From NCBI RefSeq assembly GCF_030814215.1, contig NZ_JAUSUT010000001.1, positions 5,642,001 through 5,706,000 of the forward strand: 64,000 bases of DNA. The letters are read 5' to 3'. The position numbers were made by a program, and so were the translations under genes. Shown here piece by piece: positions 33,736 to 42,360 of the stretch. How positions within the stretch are numbered: the stretch's first letter is position 1; each line of letters starts with the position of its first letter. Under the pieces are notes generated by a model. That model saw nothing but the letters and a program-made list of their open reading frames with translations. It did not search any database and was not told the DNA's origin. The DNA is from Amycolatopsis thermophila. Lineage in GTDB: Bacteria > Actinomycetota > Actinomycetes > Mycobacteriales > Pseudonocardiaceae.

Positions 33736-33762
33736 TGGCCGAAACTCTCGATTTCCTGGCCG
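33736..33762. promoter_or_regulatory. Direct repeat TGGCCG, 21-bp period
   Basis: TGGCCG at 33736 and 33757, exactly two helical turns apart, in the AraC/monooxygenase divergent region. Direct repeats with this spacing are the usual target of AraC-family dimers. Candidate only. Confidence 0.4.
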
Positions 33763-33832
33763 GTGGTCTCTGTGGTGACGTGATGCCGAGCACTTACTGT
33801 GGAGTAGGCACCACAGACCGCCGAGGAGCAGC

Positions 33833-35320
33833 ATGGCACGCACCACCGCCCACCGAGGGCCCTCCGTCGTGATCATCGGAGCCGGCTTCGGCGGCCTCGC
33901 CGTCGCCACCGAGCTGGTCCGGGCCGGATTCCGCGACTTCACCATCCTGGAGCGCGCGCACGAGATCGGCGGGGTGTGGCGGGAGAACACCTACCCCGGC
34001 GCCGGCTGTGACATCCCGTCGCCGCTCTACTCGTTCTCCCACCGCCCCAACCCGGACTGGCCGATGCGGTTCTCCCTGCAGGCCGACATCAAGGCCTACC
34101 TCGAACAGGTCGCGCGGGAGTACGGCGTGACCGGGCGGATCCGGTTCGGCACCGAGGTGGAGGCAGCCGACTTCGACGAGGCAGACGGGCGCTGGCGCGT
34201 GCGCACCGGGAGCGGCGAGGTGATCGAGGCCGATGTGCTGGTCCCCGCGGTGGGGCAGCTGTCGCGCCCGGCGCTGCCCGACATCCCCGGCCGGGAGTCC
34301 TTCCGCGGGCCCGCCTTCCACTCCGCCGCCTGGGACCACGACGCCGATCTGGCCGGCAAGCGGATCGCGGTGGTCGGCACCGGCGCGAGCGCGATCCAGT
34401 TCGTGCCCCGGCTGCAGAAGATCGCCGGGCACGTCACGATCTTCCAGCGCTCGGCGCCGTGGATCGTGCCCAAGAACGACGTCGCCTACCGACGCTGGCA
34501 CCGCGCGATGTTCCGCCTGTTGCCGGTCACCCAGAAGATCGAGCGGTTCCGCATCTGGCTGGTCTGCGAGTTCCTCTCGCTCGGGCTGGTCGACGTCCCG
34601 CTGGTGCGGCGGTTCCTGGGCCGGCTGGGCACCCGGCACCTCACCGAGCAGGTCCCGGACCCGCAGCTGCGCGCGAAGCTCACCCCGGACTACGCGCCCG
34701 GGTGCAAGCGCGCCCTGTTCTCCAACGACTACTACCCGGCCCTCACCCAGCCGAACGTCACGGTCGAGACCGAGAAGATCATCGAGATCGTCCCGGAGGG
34801 CGTCCGCACCGCCGATGGCGTGGTCCACGAGGTCGACGCCATCGTCTACGGAACCGGTTTCCACGCCAGCGAGTTCCTCGTCCCGATGACGGTCCGCGGC
34901 CGGGGCGGCACGCAGCTGGCCGAGGTGTGGCGCGACGGCGCGTGGGCCTACCTGGGCATCACCGTGCCGCGGTTCCCGAACCTGTTCCTCGTCTACGGGC
35001 CCAACACCAACCTCGGCGGCAACTCGATCGTCGCCATGCTCGAGGCGCAGGCCCGCTACATCGTGCAGGCGGTGCGGGTGCTGGCGAGCAGGCCGGGGGC
35101 GGCGCTCGACGTCAAGCCGGAGGTCGCCGCGCGCTTCGACACCGTCCTGCAGCGACGGCTCGGCCGGTCGGTGTGGACCCGCTGCTCCAGCTGGTACCGC
35201 AACGAGTCGGGCCGTGTGGTGAACAACTGGCCGGGCACGGTCACCCAGTACCGGCTCAAGACCCGTGCCCTGGATCTGAGCGACTACGACGCCGTCGTGG
35301 CGGGAGGGAACGGCGCATGA
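33833..35320 (+). CDS. Flavin-containing monooxygenase, Baeyer-Villiger type
   Basis: A 495-residue FAD/NADPH monooxygenase. It has GAGFGGLAVATEL (FAD fold), the Baeyer-Villiger fingerprint FRGPAFHSAAW, and VVGTGASAIQ (NADPH fold). Such enzymes insert oxygen next to ketones or oxidise heteroatoms. It opens a three-gene operon with a GMC oxidoreductase (ATGA overlap) and an acetoacetate decarboxylase-family protein, and faces an AraC regulator. The chemistry suggests breakdown or modification of an alcohol/ketone substrate, possibly steroid or lipid. Confidence 0.9.
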   Translation: MARTTAHRGPSVVIIGAGFGGLAVATELVRAGFRDFTILERAHEIGGVWRENTYPGAGCDIPSPLYSFSHRPNPDWPMRFSLQADIKAYLEQVAREYGVTGRIRFGTEVEAADFDEADGRWRVRTGSGEVIEADVLVPAVGQLSRPALPDIPGRESFRGPAFHSAAWDHDADLAGKRIAVVGTGASAIQFVPRLQKIAGHVTIFQRSAPWIVPKNDVAYRRWHRAMFRLLPVTQKIERFRIWLVCEFLSLGLVDVPLVRRFLGRLGTRHLTEQVPDPQLRAKLTPDYAPGCKRALFSNDYYPALTQPNVTVETEKIIEIVPEGVRTADGVVHEVDAIVYGTGFHASEFLVPMTVRGRGGTQLAEVWRDGAWAYLGITVPRFPNLFLVYGPNTNLGGNSIVAMLEAQARYIVQAVRVLASRPGAALDVKPEVAARFDTVLQRRLGRSVWTRCSSWYRNESGRVVNNWPGTVTQYRLKTRALDLSDYDAVVAGGNGA

Positions 35321-37020
35321 CCGGCGAGCTGGACTACGACGTGGTGGTGATCGGCTCGGGGTTCGGGGGCAGCGTGAGCGCGCTGCGCCTGACGGAGAAG
35401 GGGTACCGGGTCGGCGTGCTCGAGGCGGGCCGCCGCTTCGCCGACGACGAGCTGGCCAAGACGTCCTGGCGGATCCGCAAGTACCTGTGGGCGCCGTTGC
35501 TGGGGTGCTTCGGCATCCAGCGGCTGACCCTGCTGCGCGACACGTTCGTCCTCAGCGGAGCCGGCGTGGGCGGCGGGTCACTGGTCTACGCCAACACGTT
35601 GTACGAACCACCGGAGCCGTTCTACCGGGACCGGCAGTGGGCGCACATCACGGACTGGCGGGAGGAGCTGGCGCCGTACTACGACCAGGCCAAGCGGATG
35701 CTCGGGGTGACCGACTACCCGGGCACCACGCGCGCGGACCGCGTGCTGCGCGAGGTCGCCGAAGACATGGGTATCGCGCACACCTTCCGGCCCACCCCGG
35801 TCGGGGTGCTGTTCGCGACCGGGGACCAGAAACCCGGCCAGGAGGTGCCGGACCCGTTCTTCGGTGGCGCCGGCCCGGCGCGCCGGACGTGCACGCACTG
35901 CGGCTCGTGCATGACCGGGTGCCGCCACAACGCCAAGAACACGCTGGTCAAGAACTACCTGTACCTCGCCGAGCGGGCCGGGGCGCAGGTGCACCCGCTG
36001 ACGACCGTGGTGGACGTGCGCCCGCGCCGCGGCGGCGGGTACGCGGTGACGACCGTCCGAACGGGAGCGTGGGCGCGCAGGCGGCGCCGGACGTTCACCT
36101 GCGAGCAGGTCGTGTTCTCGGCATCCGCGCTGGGCACGCAGCGGCTGCTGCACCGGCTGCGCGACCGCGGTTCCCTGCCGTCGGTGTCCCCGCGCCTGGG
36201 ATACCTGTCGCGCACCAACTCCGAGGCGATCCTGGCCGTGCGCTCCCGCGACCGCCACGCCGACTACACCGACGGCGTGGCCATCACGTCGTCGATCCAC
36301 CCGGACGCGGACACGCACGTCGAACCCGTCCGGTACGGCAAGGGCAGCAACCTGATGAGCCTGCTCGCCACCGTGCTGGTCGACGGCGAGGAGGGACGCC
36401 GGCGCTGGCTCCGGGGACTGCGGGAACTGGCCCGGCACTGGCGCGAGCTGCCGCGCCTGCACAACCCGCGCCGGTGGTCGGAGCAGATGGTCGGCCTGCT
36501 CGTGATGCAGAGCCTGGACAACTCCGTCACCACGTTCACGCGCCGCGGACTGTTCGGCCGGAGGCTGACGACCCGCCAGGGCGACGGCGCGCCCAACCCG
36601 ACGTGGATCCCGCACGGTCACGAGGTGGCGCGGCGGGTGGCCCGCAAGATCGACGGTGTGCCGCAGGGCGCCTGGACGGACCTGGCGAACATCCCGCTGA
36701 CCGGGCACTTCATCGGCGGCTGCGCGATCGGTGACTCGCCGGAGACCGGCGTGATCGACCCGTACCAGCGGCTGTGGGGCCACCCGGGGCTGCACGTGGT
36801 CGACGGGTCGGCGATCTCGGCCAACCTGGGCGTGAACCCGTCGCTGACGATCACCGCGCAAGCCGAGCGCGCGATGGCGTTGTGGCCGAACAAGGGCGAG
36901 GCCGACCAGCGCCCGCCGCTGGGCGCCCCGTACGTCCGGCTGCGCCCGGTCGCCCCGAAGAACCCCGTCGTGCCGGAGGCCGCCCCCGGCGCGCTCCGCC
37001 TGCCCGTCACCCCGATCTGA
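35317..37020 (+). CDS. GMC oxidoreductase (cholesterol oxidase-like)
   Basis: A 567-residue FAD oxidoreductase. The N-terminal motif is VVVIGSGFGGSVSALRL, followed by GAGVGGGSLVYANTLYEP typical of cholesterol oxidase-like GMC enzymes, and the C-terminal region has HFIGGCAIGDSPETGVIDP and HVVDGSAISANLGVNPSLTI. A Cys cluster (CTHCGSCMTGCRHNAK) near residue 190 looks like a ferredoxin-type motif found in this subgroup. It overlaps the monooxygenase stop by 4 bases. It likely oxidises an alcohol to the ketone used by that monooxygenase. Confidence 0.9.
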   Translation: MTGELDYDVVVIGSGFGGSVSALRLTEKGYRVGVLEAGRRFADDELAKTSWRIRKYLWAPLLGCFGIQRLTLLRDTFVLSGAGVGGGSLVYANTLYEPPEPFYRDRQWAHITDWREELAPYYDQAKRMLGVTDYPGTTRADRVLREVAEDMGIAHTFRPTPVGVLFATGDQKPGQEVPDPFFGGAGPARRTCTHCGSCMTGCRHNAKNTLVKNYLYLAERAGAQVHPLTTVVDVRPRRGGGYAVTTVRTGAWARRRRRTFTCEQVVFSASALGTQRLLHRLRDRGSLPSVSPRLGYLSRTNSEAILAVRSRDRHADYTDGVAITSSIHPDADTHVEPVRYGKGSNLMSLLATVLVDGEEGRRRWLRGLRELARHWRELPRLHNPRRWSEQMVGLLVMQSLDNSVTTFTRRGLFGRRLTTRQGDGAPNPTWIPHGHEVARRVARKIDGVPQGAWTDLANIPLTGHFIGGCAIGDSPETGVIDPYQRLWGHPGLHVVDGSAISANLGVNPSLTITAQAERAMALWPNKGEADQRPPLGAPYVRLRPVAPKNPVVPEAAPGALRLPVTPI

Positions 37021-37030
37021 GGCTGGTCGC

Positions 37031-37651
37031 ATGTCGAACCCCGCCGGGTACCCGCCCGAGCCCTGGCACCTGCGCGGTCACCTGCACGTCTCCGCGTGGT
37101 GCGTGCCCGCCCGCGAGCTGCCGGAGCTGCCGCCCGGCATCCGGCCGCTGACCGTCGTCGGCCGGGCCCTGGTCCTGGCCGCCTGGGTGGACTACCGGCC
37201 GCCGGGCGTGCTGTCCTACCGCGAGCTGATGGTGACCGTGGTGGTCCGCGGCGGGCCCGTGGTGTCGATCCCGCACATCTGGGTGGACAGCCCCGAGTCG
37301 CTCGCCGGTGGCCGCGCCCTGTGGCACATCCCGAAGGAGCTCGCCGAGTTCACGATGAGCGACGCGCCGGACTTCGAGGCCGAAGCCCGCGCGGACGGCG
37401 ATCTGCTGGCGCGGGCGCGGTTCCGGCGCCGGCGGGTGCTGCCGGTGCCACTGCCGCTGGCGTTCTCGGTCCTGCAGCGCGGCCCCAAGCGCAGCCGGGT
37501 GCGGGTGACCGCCCGGCTCGGGGTGGCCCGATCGGCGTGGTCGGTCGCCGCGAGCGGGCCGCTGGCGTTCCTGGGTGGCCGCCGGCCCCTGCTCAGCCTG
37601 GTCGCGCGGGACTTCCGGATGCGCTTCGGCGGGGGTTCCCGAGCCCGGTGA
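37031..37651 (+). CDS. Acetoacetate decarboxylase family protein
   Basis: A 206-residue protein of the ADC fold. The segment YRELMVTVVVRGG followed by IPHIWVDSPESLAGGRALW and IPKELAEF holds the conserved Lys that would form the Schiff base. It follows the GMC gene by 10 bp. In such operons ADC-like proteins may act as decarboxylases or as aldolase/dehydratase variants, so the reaction is uncertain. Confidence 0.8.
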   Translation: MSNPAGYPPEPWHLRGHLHVSAWCVPARELPELPPGIRPLTVVGRALVLAAWVDYRPPGVLSYRELMVTVVVRGGPVVSIPHIWVDSPESLAGGRALWHIPKELAEFTMSDAPDFEAEARADGDLLARARFRRRRVLPVPLPLAFSVLQRGPKRSRVRVTARLGVARSAWSVAASGPLAFLGGRRPLLSLVARDFRMRFGGGSRAR

Positions 37652-37997
37652 CACGCCGGGAAGTCACACTGCCGGGCTAATTACCCGATCTCTCCGAGTT
37701 ACCGCTGGTGATCACGTCTCTACCCGGTCGAGGGCGAGTCGCGCCGCGCGCGCTCCCTCGTCCGGGGGGCCGATCACGTGGCGTGAAAGCTTTTCCTGGT
37801 GAAACGATCGGATAATCGCAGCGCACGCCGCTGCCGGTGGTGAAAGACGGCGCCGGTTCGGGTTAAACGTCGTTCGTCCGGGTGATCGCGGAAGCCCGCT
37901 CGCATTTCCCCCGAGTGCCGGTGTCCGGCTGCTAATGTCTGCCGTGCTCGCGACGGAAGTTCTCGTCGCGGCGGAACTGTTTCCGAGTCGATGGGGA
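37652..37997 (+). promoter_or_regulatory. Upstream region of secreted-protein gene 1
   Basis: No gene here. A 22-base block (37865-37886, with CGTCGTTCGTCCGGGTGAT) recurs at 38867-38888, and a GCTAATGTCTGCCGTG block (37931) recurs at 38932, each about 66 bp apart in both copies. A 7-bp hairpin, CGCGACG/CGTCGCG (37949-37970), precedes the start in both. These are probably the promoter and a structured leader. Confidence 0.55.
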
Positions 37998-38318
37998 ATG
38001 AATAAGGTGCTCAAGAAGTCCGCAATTGTCGCCGCTGCCGCGGCCGGTTTCATGATGATCGGTTCCCCGGCCTTCGCCACGCAGGGTGGTGGCCACTGGG
38101 ACGACGGTGGTGACACCGGCCAGCTCGGCCTGGTCAACGTCGACGACGTCCTGAACGACAACAACGTGGGTGTCTGCGACAACCAGGTGAACGTTCTCGG
38201 TGTCCAGGTCGCCGACGCCCTCAACGGCGCGGGGCTGACCGTGCCGGTCCTGACCGGCGCGTCGGAGTCCGACTCGGGTCACGCTCCGGACACCTGCGTC
38301 GCCGACGCCGAAAACTGA
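37998..38318 (+). CDS. Small secreted protein, tandem copy 1 (chaplin/rodlin-like character)
   Basis: A 106-residue exported protein. The signal peptide has KKSAIVAAAAAGFMMIG then SPAFA before the mature part. The mature 80 residues are acidic, rich in Asp, Asn, Val and Gly, with two Cys (GVCDN and PDTC) and a hydrophobic pattern LGLVNVDDVLNDNNVGV. This resembles the small cell-surface proteins of aerial hyphae but I cannot place it in a named family. An in-frame GTG at 38007 has better spacing to GGGGA and may be the true start. A close copy lies at 39000. Confidence 0.8.
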   Translation: MNKVLKKSAIVAAAAAGFMMIGSPAFATQGGGHWDDGGDTGQLGLVNVDDVLNDNNVGVCDNQVNVLGVQVADALNGAGLTVPVLTGASESDSGHAPDTCVADAEN

Positions 38319-38445
38319 CGCCGATCCCACAGGGGATCCACGCCGGAACGGCTCCGGCTCGGCCACCTGCCCCGGCGCGGTCCGACTGCACTCCGGGCGG
38401 CCCGGGACGGTTTTCTGGGTGAGAACTGGCCGATGCCGGCTGATC

Positions 38446-38490
38446 CGGGCGCGGACGGGAATTACTGGTACTAACTCCCGTCCGCGCCCG
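38446..38490 (+). repeat. Long 3' hairpin, copy 1
   Basis: A perfect 15-bp stem, CGGGCGCGGACGGGA with TCCCGTCCGCGCCCG, around a 15-base loop. It lies 128 bp after the stop of secreted-protein gene 1 and recurs after gene 2 at 39330-39374. Confidence 0.75.
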
Positions 38491-38515
38491 GTGTTCTTCG
38501 GGTAGAACAACGACG

Positions 38516-38546
38516 AACACCCGCATTCACTCCGGATGCGGGTGTT
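38516..38546 (+). terminator. Rho-independent terminator after secreted-protein gene 1
   Basis: AACACCCGCAT pairs with ATGCGGGTGTT, followed by a T-rich TTTG. The same terminator recurs after gene 2. Confidence 0.8.
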
Positions 38547-38999
38547 TTGTCGTGCCCGTGATCCTACCGGCGCGTAACCTGCGCCGCGAGGGTGGCGCGC
38601 AGTCGTCTCGCGTTCCGGGACTCCGGCTCCGGACAGCCGCGACGCCACGAATCACACGCGCGTAAGTCACTCGGACGGGCTAAATCTGCGATCTGAAGTT
38701 CTCACGCTCTGTCACTGATGTCCCACCCCGTCAGGGGGTTTGAACCAGATGCCACCGTTCGTCACCGAGGGTGATCACACTCCGTGAAGATTCGGGTGCG
38801 ACAAACGAGCGGAAAAAGCGCAGCGCATGCCACCTGTGGGGTGGTGGGGCCGTTTTGGCTGACGTGAAACGTCGTTCGTCCGGGTGATGGCGCGGCGGTG
38901 GTGCATTTGCTTTCGAGCGGCCGCGGCGGCTGCTAATGTCTGCCGTGCTCGCGACGGAAAGTCTCGTCGCGGCGGAACTGTAAATCGAGTCGATGGGGA
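38547..38999. other. Spacer and promoter of the second secreted-protein gene
   Basis: No gene recognised. The right part (38867-38971) repeats the conserved promoter block, the GCTAATG block and the CGCGACG/CGTCGCG leader hairpin (38950-38971) of the first copy. The left 300 bases hold nothing that I can name. Confidence 0.5.
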
Positions 39000-39314
39000 A
39001 TGAATAAGGTGCTCAAGAAGTCTGCAATTGTCGCCGCTGTAGCGGCCGGTTTCATGATGGTCGGTTCCCCGGCGTTCGCTTCGCAGGGATCCTGGGACGA
39101 GGGTGGCGACACCGGCCAGCTGGGCCTGGTCAACGTCGACGACGTCCTGAACGACAACAACGTCGGCGTCTGCGACAACAACGTCAACGTGCTCGGTGTC
39201 CAGGTGGCCGACGCCCTCAACGGCCTGGGCGTCACCGTGCCGATCCTGACCGGCGCGAACCACTCCGCGTCCGGGTCCGCCCCGGACACCTGCGTCGCCG
39301 AGGCCGACAACTGA
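39000..39314 (+). CDS. Small secreted protein, tandem copy 2
   Basis: A 104-residue paralogue of the protein at 37998. The signal peptide is almost identical, and the core DTGQLGLVNVDDVLND is identical, as is the following NNVGVCDN. Differences gather at the mature N-terminus and in the last 25 residues. The two starts are 1002 bp apart. As in copy 1, a GTG nine bases in may be the true start. The pair looks like a recent tandem duplication that kept its regulatory parts. Confidence 0.8.
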   Translation: MNKVLKKSAIVAAVAAGFMMVGSPAFASQGSWDEGGDTGQLGLVNVDDVLNDNNVGVCDNNVNVLGVQVADALNGLGVTVPILTGANHSASGSAPDTCVAEADN

Positions 39315-39329
39315 GGCTCGACGCTGAAC

Positions 39330-39374
39330 CGGGCGCGGCCGGGAACTACTGGTACTAGTTCCCGTCCGCGCCCG
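39330..39374 (+). repeat. Long 3' hairpin, copy 2
   Basis: A 19-bp stem with one mismatch, CGGGCGCGG...GAACTA against TAGTTC...CCGCGCCCG, with a 7-base loop. It is the counterpart of 38446-38490; the stem has extended with compensating changes near the loop. Confidence 0.7.
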
Positions 39375-39398
39375 CTGTTCTCCACCCGAGAACGCCGG

Positions 39399-39427
39399 AC
39401 ACCCGCATCCGCCCCGGATGCGGGTGT
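39399..39427. terminator. Terminator after secreted-protein gene 2
   Basis: ACACCCGCATCC pairs with GGATGCGGGTGT across a 5-base loop, followed by TTCTGT. It stands between convergent genes and may serve both strands. Confidence 0.8.
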
Positions 39428-39448
39428 TCTGTCGTCTCCGGGATGCCG

Positions 39449-42217
39449 TCAGGCCGGCTGGGGCGTGAGCCCGTCCGGCGTGCCGGTGCCGACCTTCGGC
39501 GGGAGCGCGGCCTCGTGCTCGACGACGTACTGCCCGAGCTGCCTGCCCAGCTCGCTGTAGGCGGTGAACTTGCCGTCGTCGAAGAACTGGTCGCTCGTGC
39601 CGTCTCGCGGGAACTCCGGGTTGTGGGCGGCGTAGGAGAGCAGCTCGTAGGGCAGGTCGCGCCACAGCAGGGCTTTCGCCACGATCAGCCGCCCCACCCG
39701 CGCCTTGCCGCTCTCCGGCGGGTAGTGGATCGTGCCGGTGATCAGCGGGCTGTCGGACAGCCGGCTGTTCAGCGCGCTGAGCGGGTGCTCGGGGGTGAGC
39801 GGTTCGGACGCGCCACCCGGCTCCGCGCGCCACGGCTCGTCGAGGGTGACCCGCACGCCGAGTTCCTGCGACGCGAGCGCGAGCGCCGAGGCCAGCCCGC
39901 TCGCCGAGGGCGGGGCGTCGGCACCGGCGTCGATGCAGTAGATCGTGGTGCAGCGGCGGCGGAACAGTTCCACCAGCCCGAGGTTGTCGTAGTGCCCGCC
40001 GTCGGTGACGTGCAGCAGCCGGTCGCCGTGGGAGTGGATGCCCAGCACCTCGCGCAGCAGGTAGGGCAGGCGGCGGGCGTGCGGCAGCGTGGGGTAGGCC
40101 CACGCGACGGGATCCGTGCGCGGCGGGCGGCGCAGCAGGATGTCCGGGTTGGGCAGCCACGTGCCCAGGCGGGCGCCGGAAAGGGCGAGCAGGATCTGGT
40201 ACCAGCGAGAGGCGCGGCCCATCGACGAGGCGAACGCGGCGCCGCTGATCGCCACCGCGCCCTGCACGGTGAGGTCGCGCTGGAACCGCTTCGGCACGTC
40301 GGCCTGCAGGACCGGTGTCGGGACCCACCCGACGTCCGGCCCGCCGACCCAGTCGCTGCTCATCGTGTACGACACGGCGTTGAGACCGGGGGAGGTGCGG
40401 CCCTCGCCGGTGAGGTTCGCGGCGGCGGCGAACACGACCCGCGGGAAGCCCTTCGCGCAGCCGTAGGTCGCCAGCGAACTGCGTTCGGTGCTCGGGTAGG
40501 GGACGGCGACGATCTGGCCGTCGCTCCGGCGCACCGCGCGCACGGCGAACGTGCACGCCAGCCGCTCGCGGTAGAACGGGTGCATGCTCAGCGACGTCTC
40601 GTCGACCAGGCCGCCGAGCCACAGCAGCACGACCACCAGCCCCAGCGCCGTCCACAGCAGATCCGGCTCGCCGAGCGGCGTGATCACCACGGCGAACAGC
40701 AGCAGCCAGGCCAGGGCGAGGATCGTGGTCGTGACGATCACCAGCAGCCGCTGGAGGAGGCTGCTGGGCAGTGCCGCGGTCAGCTTGCCGATCGAGTCGC
40801 GGGAGCCGGCGACCACCTTGCGGTTGCGCCAGGCCACGGTGGCCACAGTGGACAGGTAGGTCAGCAGCACCGCGACGGCCGGGCTGCCGAGCGCGACCGC
40901 CGACGGGGTCAGCGTCAGCAGCCGGTCGGCCAGCCAGGCCAGCGCGGGCAGCCCGAGCGTCAGCGTGGCGATCACGGCCGCGAGCACCGCCAGCCGGGTC
41001 GACGATCGCCGCGCGACCTGGCGCAACACCACCCGCTTCGGGGGCAGCCAGCGTGCGATCAGCGAGAGGACCGCGGCGACCACCGTGGTCAGCCCCAGTG
41101 CGATCAGTGCGCCCAGCCGGGGCGCGGGGTAGGCCCCGCCCGCGGGGAACACGGTCAGCGGGATGTGCTGGTAGAGCCAGCCGGTCGCCACGCCCAGCAC
41201 CACCGCGGGGGCGAACACGAGGAACAGCGACAGCACCAGCCCGCGTGCGAGCACGCCCAGTGCGGTCAACAGTTGCGGCGTGGTGCCGGCCAGGTAGCTG
41301 ACGTGGCGGCGGATGTGGTCCTCTTCGACGCTGCCGGCGCCCAAGGCCGACTCCGGCGTCGCCACCGACTCGCCGGGCGGTGGCTGGTTCGGGTCGCGCG
41401 CCGGCGTCAGCGCCTGGACCAGGGCGCCCGCGGTGTAGCCGCCGCCGGAGACCGACACCAGGTAGTCGGCGCCCAGCAGCCGTTCCCGCAGCGGTTGCAG
41501 CGCGCCCAGCGCCAGGCTCGCCGAGCGGATGCCGCCCCCGGACAGGCAGAACCCGGTACCGCCGACCGGCTGGTCCGGCGGCAGCCGGTACCCCTTGCGC
41601 CACCGGGCCCCGGCCGGTTCCTCGGTGCCGCTGCCCGGGGCGGCCGGATCGACCGGCCCGAGCGCTGCCGAGGCGATCCCGCCGGGCGGGTTCTCGTGCC
41701 GCACCGGCCGGACACAGCGGACAAGGGTGAGCACGACGCCGTAGAGCGCGAGGAGCACGGCCGGCAGCAGGCCGGCGAACTTGGTCACCGCGGCGGCCGT
41801 GGCGAAGTCCAGCAGCAGCGGTTTCGGATCGCGGGTGCCGACCAGCAGCAGCACGTTCTCCACGACGTCGGAGACGACCGCGACCAGCCCGGCGATGCGG
41901 GCGAACCGGGCGACCTCGTGCATGGCGGTGTGCGGCTGCGACACCCACAACGCCGCGGTGGTGCCCAGCAGCAACGCGAGCCCGTAGCCCGCGACCAGGG
42001 CGAAGTCCCACCACAGCGTCGTCGCGGTGCCGGGCGGGAACGGCAGCGGCTGGTCCCGCCCGCCCAGTTCGCGGGCGAGGATCCCGGTGTCCGGGGCGTA
42101 GGCCAGGTACAGCCCGAGGCCGAGCCCGCCCAGGACCGGGGCCGCGACGGCGGTCAGCGCCGCCGCACCACGCCCCGGCGTCCGGCCCGCACGGGGCAGC
42201 ACGTCACGCCAGCGCAT
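39449..42217 (-). CDS. Multi-pass membrane patatin-like phospholipase
   Basis: A 922-residue protein. The patatin oxyanion motif SGGGIRSASLALG lies near residue 225, the nucleophile in SVSGGGYTAG near 255, and the catalytic Asp in VTDGGHYDNLGL near 765. Between the nucleophile and the Asp are several hydrophobic segments (about 315-600), and three or four more precede the domain. The catalytic domain is therefore split by a large membrane insert. It would act on membrane lipids; substrate and role are unknown. It faces the terminator of the secreted-protein genes. Confidence 0.83.
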   Translation of the reverse strand: MRWRDVLPRAGRTPGRGAAALTAVAAPVLGGLGLGLYLAYAPDTGILARELGGRDQPLPFPPGTATTLWWDFALVAGYGLALLLGTTAALWVSQPHTAMHEVARFARIAGLVAVVSDVVENVLLLVGTRDPKPLLLDFATAAAVTKFAGLLPAVLLALYGVVLTLVRCVRPVRHENPPGGIASAALGPVDPAAPGSGTEEPAGARWRKGYRLPPDQPVGGTGFCLSGGGIRSASLALGALQPLRERLLGADYLVSVSGGGYTAGALVQALTPARDPNQPPPGESVATPESALGAGSVEEDHIRRHVSYLAGTTPQLLTALGVLARGLVLSLFLVFAPAVVLGVATGWLYQHIPLTVFPAGGAYPAPRLGALIALGLTTVVAAVLSLIARWLPPKRVVLRQVARRSSTRLAVLAAVIATLTLGLPALAWLADRLLTLTPSAVALGSPAVAVLLTYLSTVATVAWRNRKVVAGSRDSIGKLTAALPSSLLQRLLVIVTTTILALAWLLLFAVVITPLGEPDLLWTALGLVVVLLWLGGLVDETSLSMHPFYRERLACTFAVRAVRRSDGQIVAVPYPSTERSSLATYGCAKGFPRVVFAAAANLTGEGRTSPGLNAVSYTMSSDWVGGPDVGWVPTPVLQADVPKRFQRDLTVQGAVAISGAAFASSMGRASRWYQILLALSGARLGTWLPNPDILLRRPPRTDPVAWAYPTLPHARRLPYLLREVLGIHSHGDRLLHVTDGGHYDNLGLVELFRRRCTTIYCIDAGADAPPSASGLASALALASQELGVRVTLDEPWRAEPGGASEPLTPEHPLSALNSRLSDSPLITGTIHYPPESGKARVGRLIVAKALLWRDLPYELLSYAAHNPEFPRDGTSDQFFDDGKFTAYSELGRQLGQYVVEHEAALPPKVGTGTPDGLTPQPA

Positions 42218-42360
42218 CCTCGGCCTCCCCAGCGGATCCGCACAGTAATGCGAGGAGTGTGGTGGTGCCGCTGCGAGCTGTAAAGGCCATCCGGGTGAAC
42301 GGCCCCGGAACTGTAATCAGGCGGACAATCCGGACTCCGACGGGCTAGCGTCGGGGGGCG

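Noticed and set aside
39443..42283. A 946-codon open frame antisense to the patatin-like gene
   Set aside because: Composition is Arg/Gln/Gly-rich with no motif; the opposite strand has clear membrane helices and catalytic motifs. Long antisense frames are a normal by-product of the GC-rich third position.
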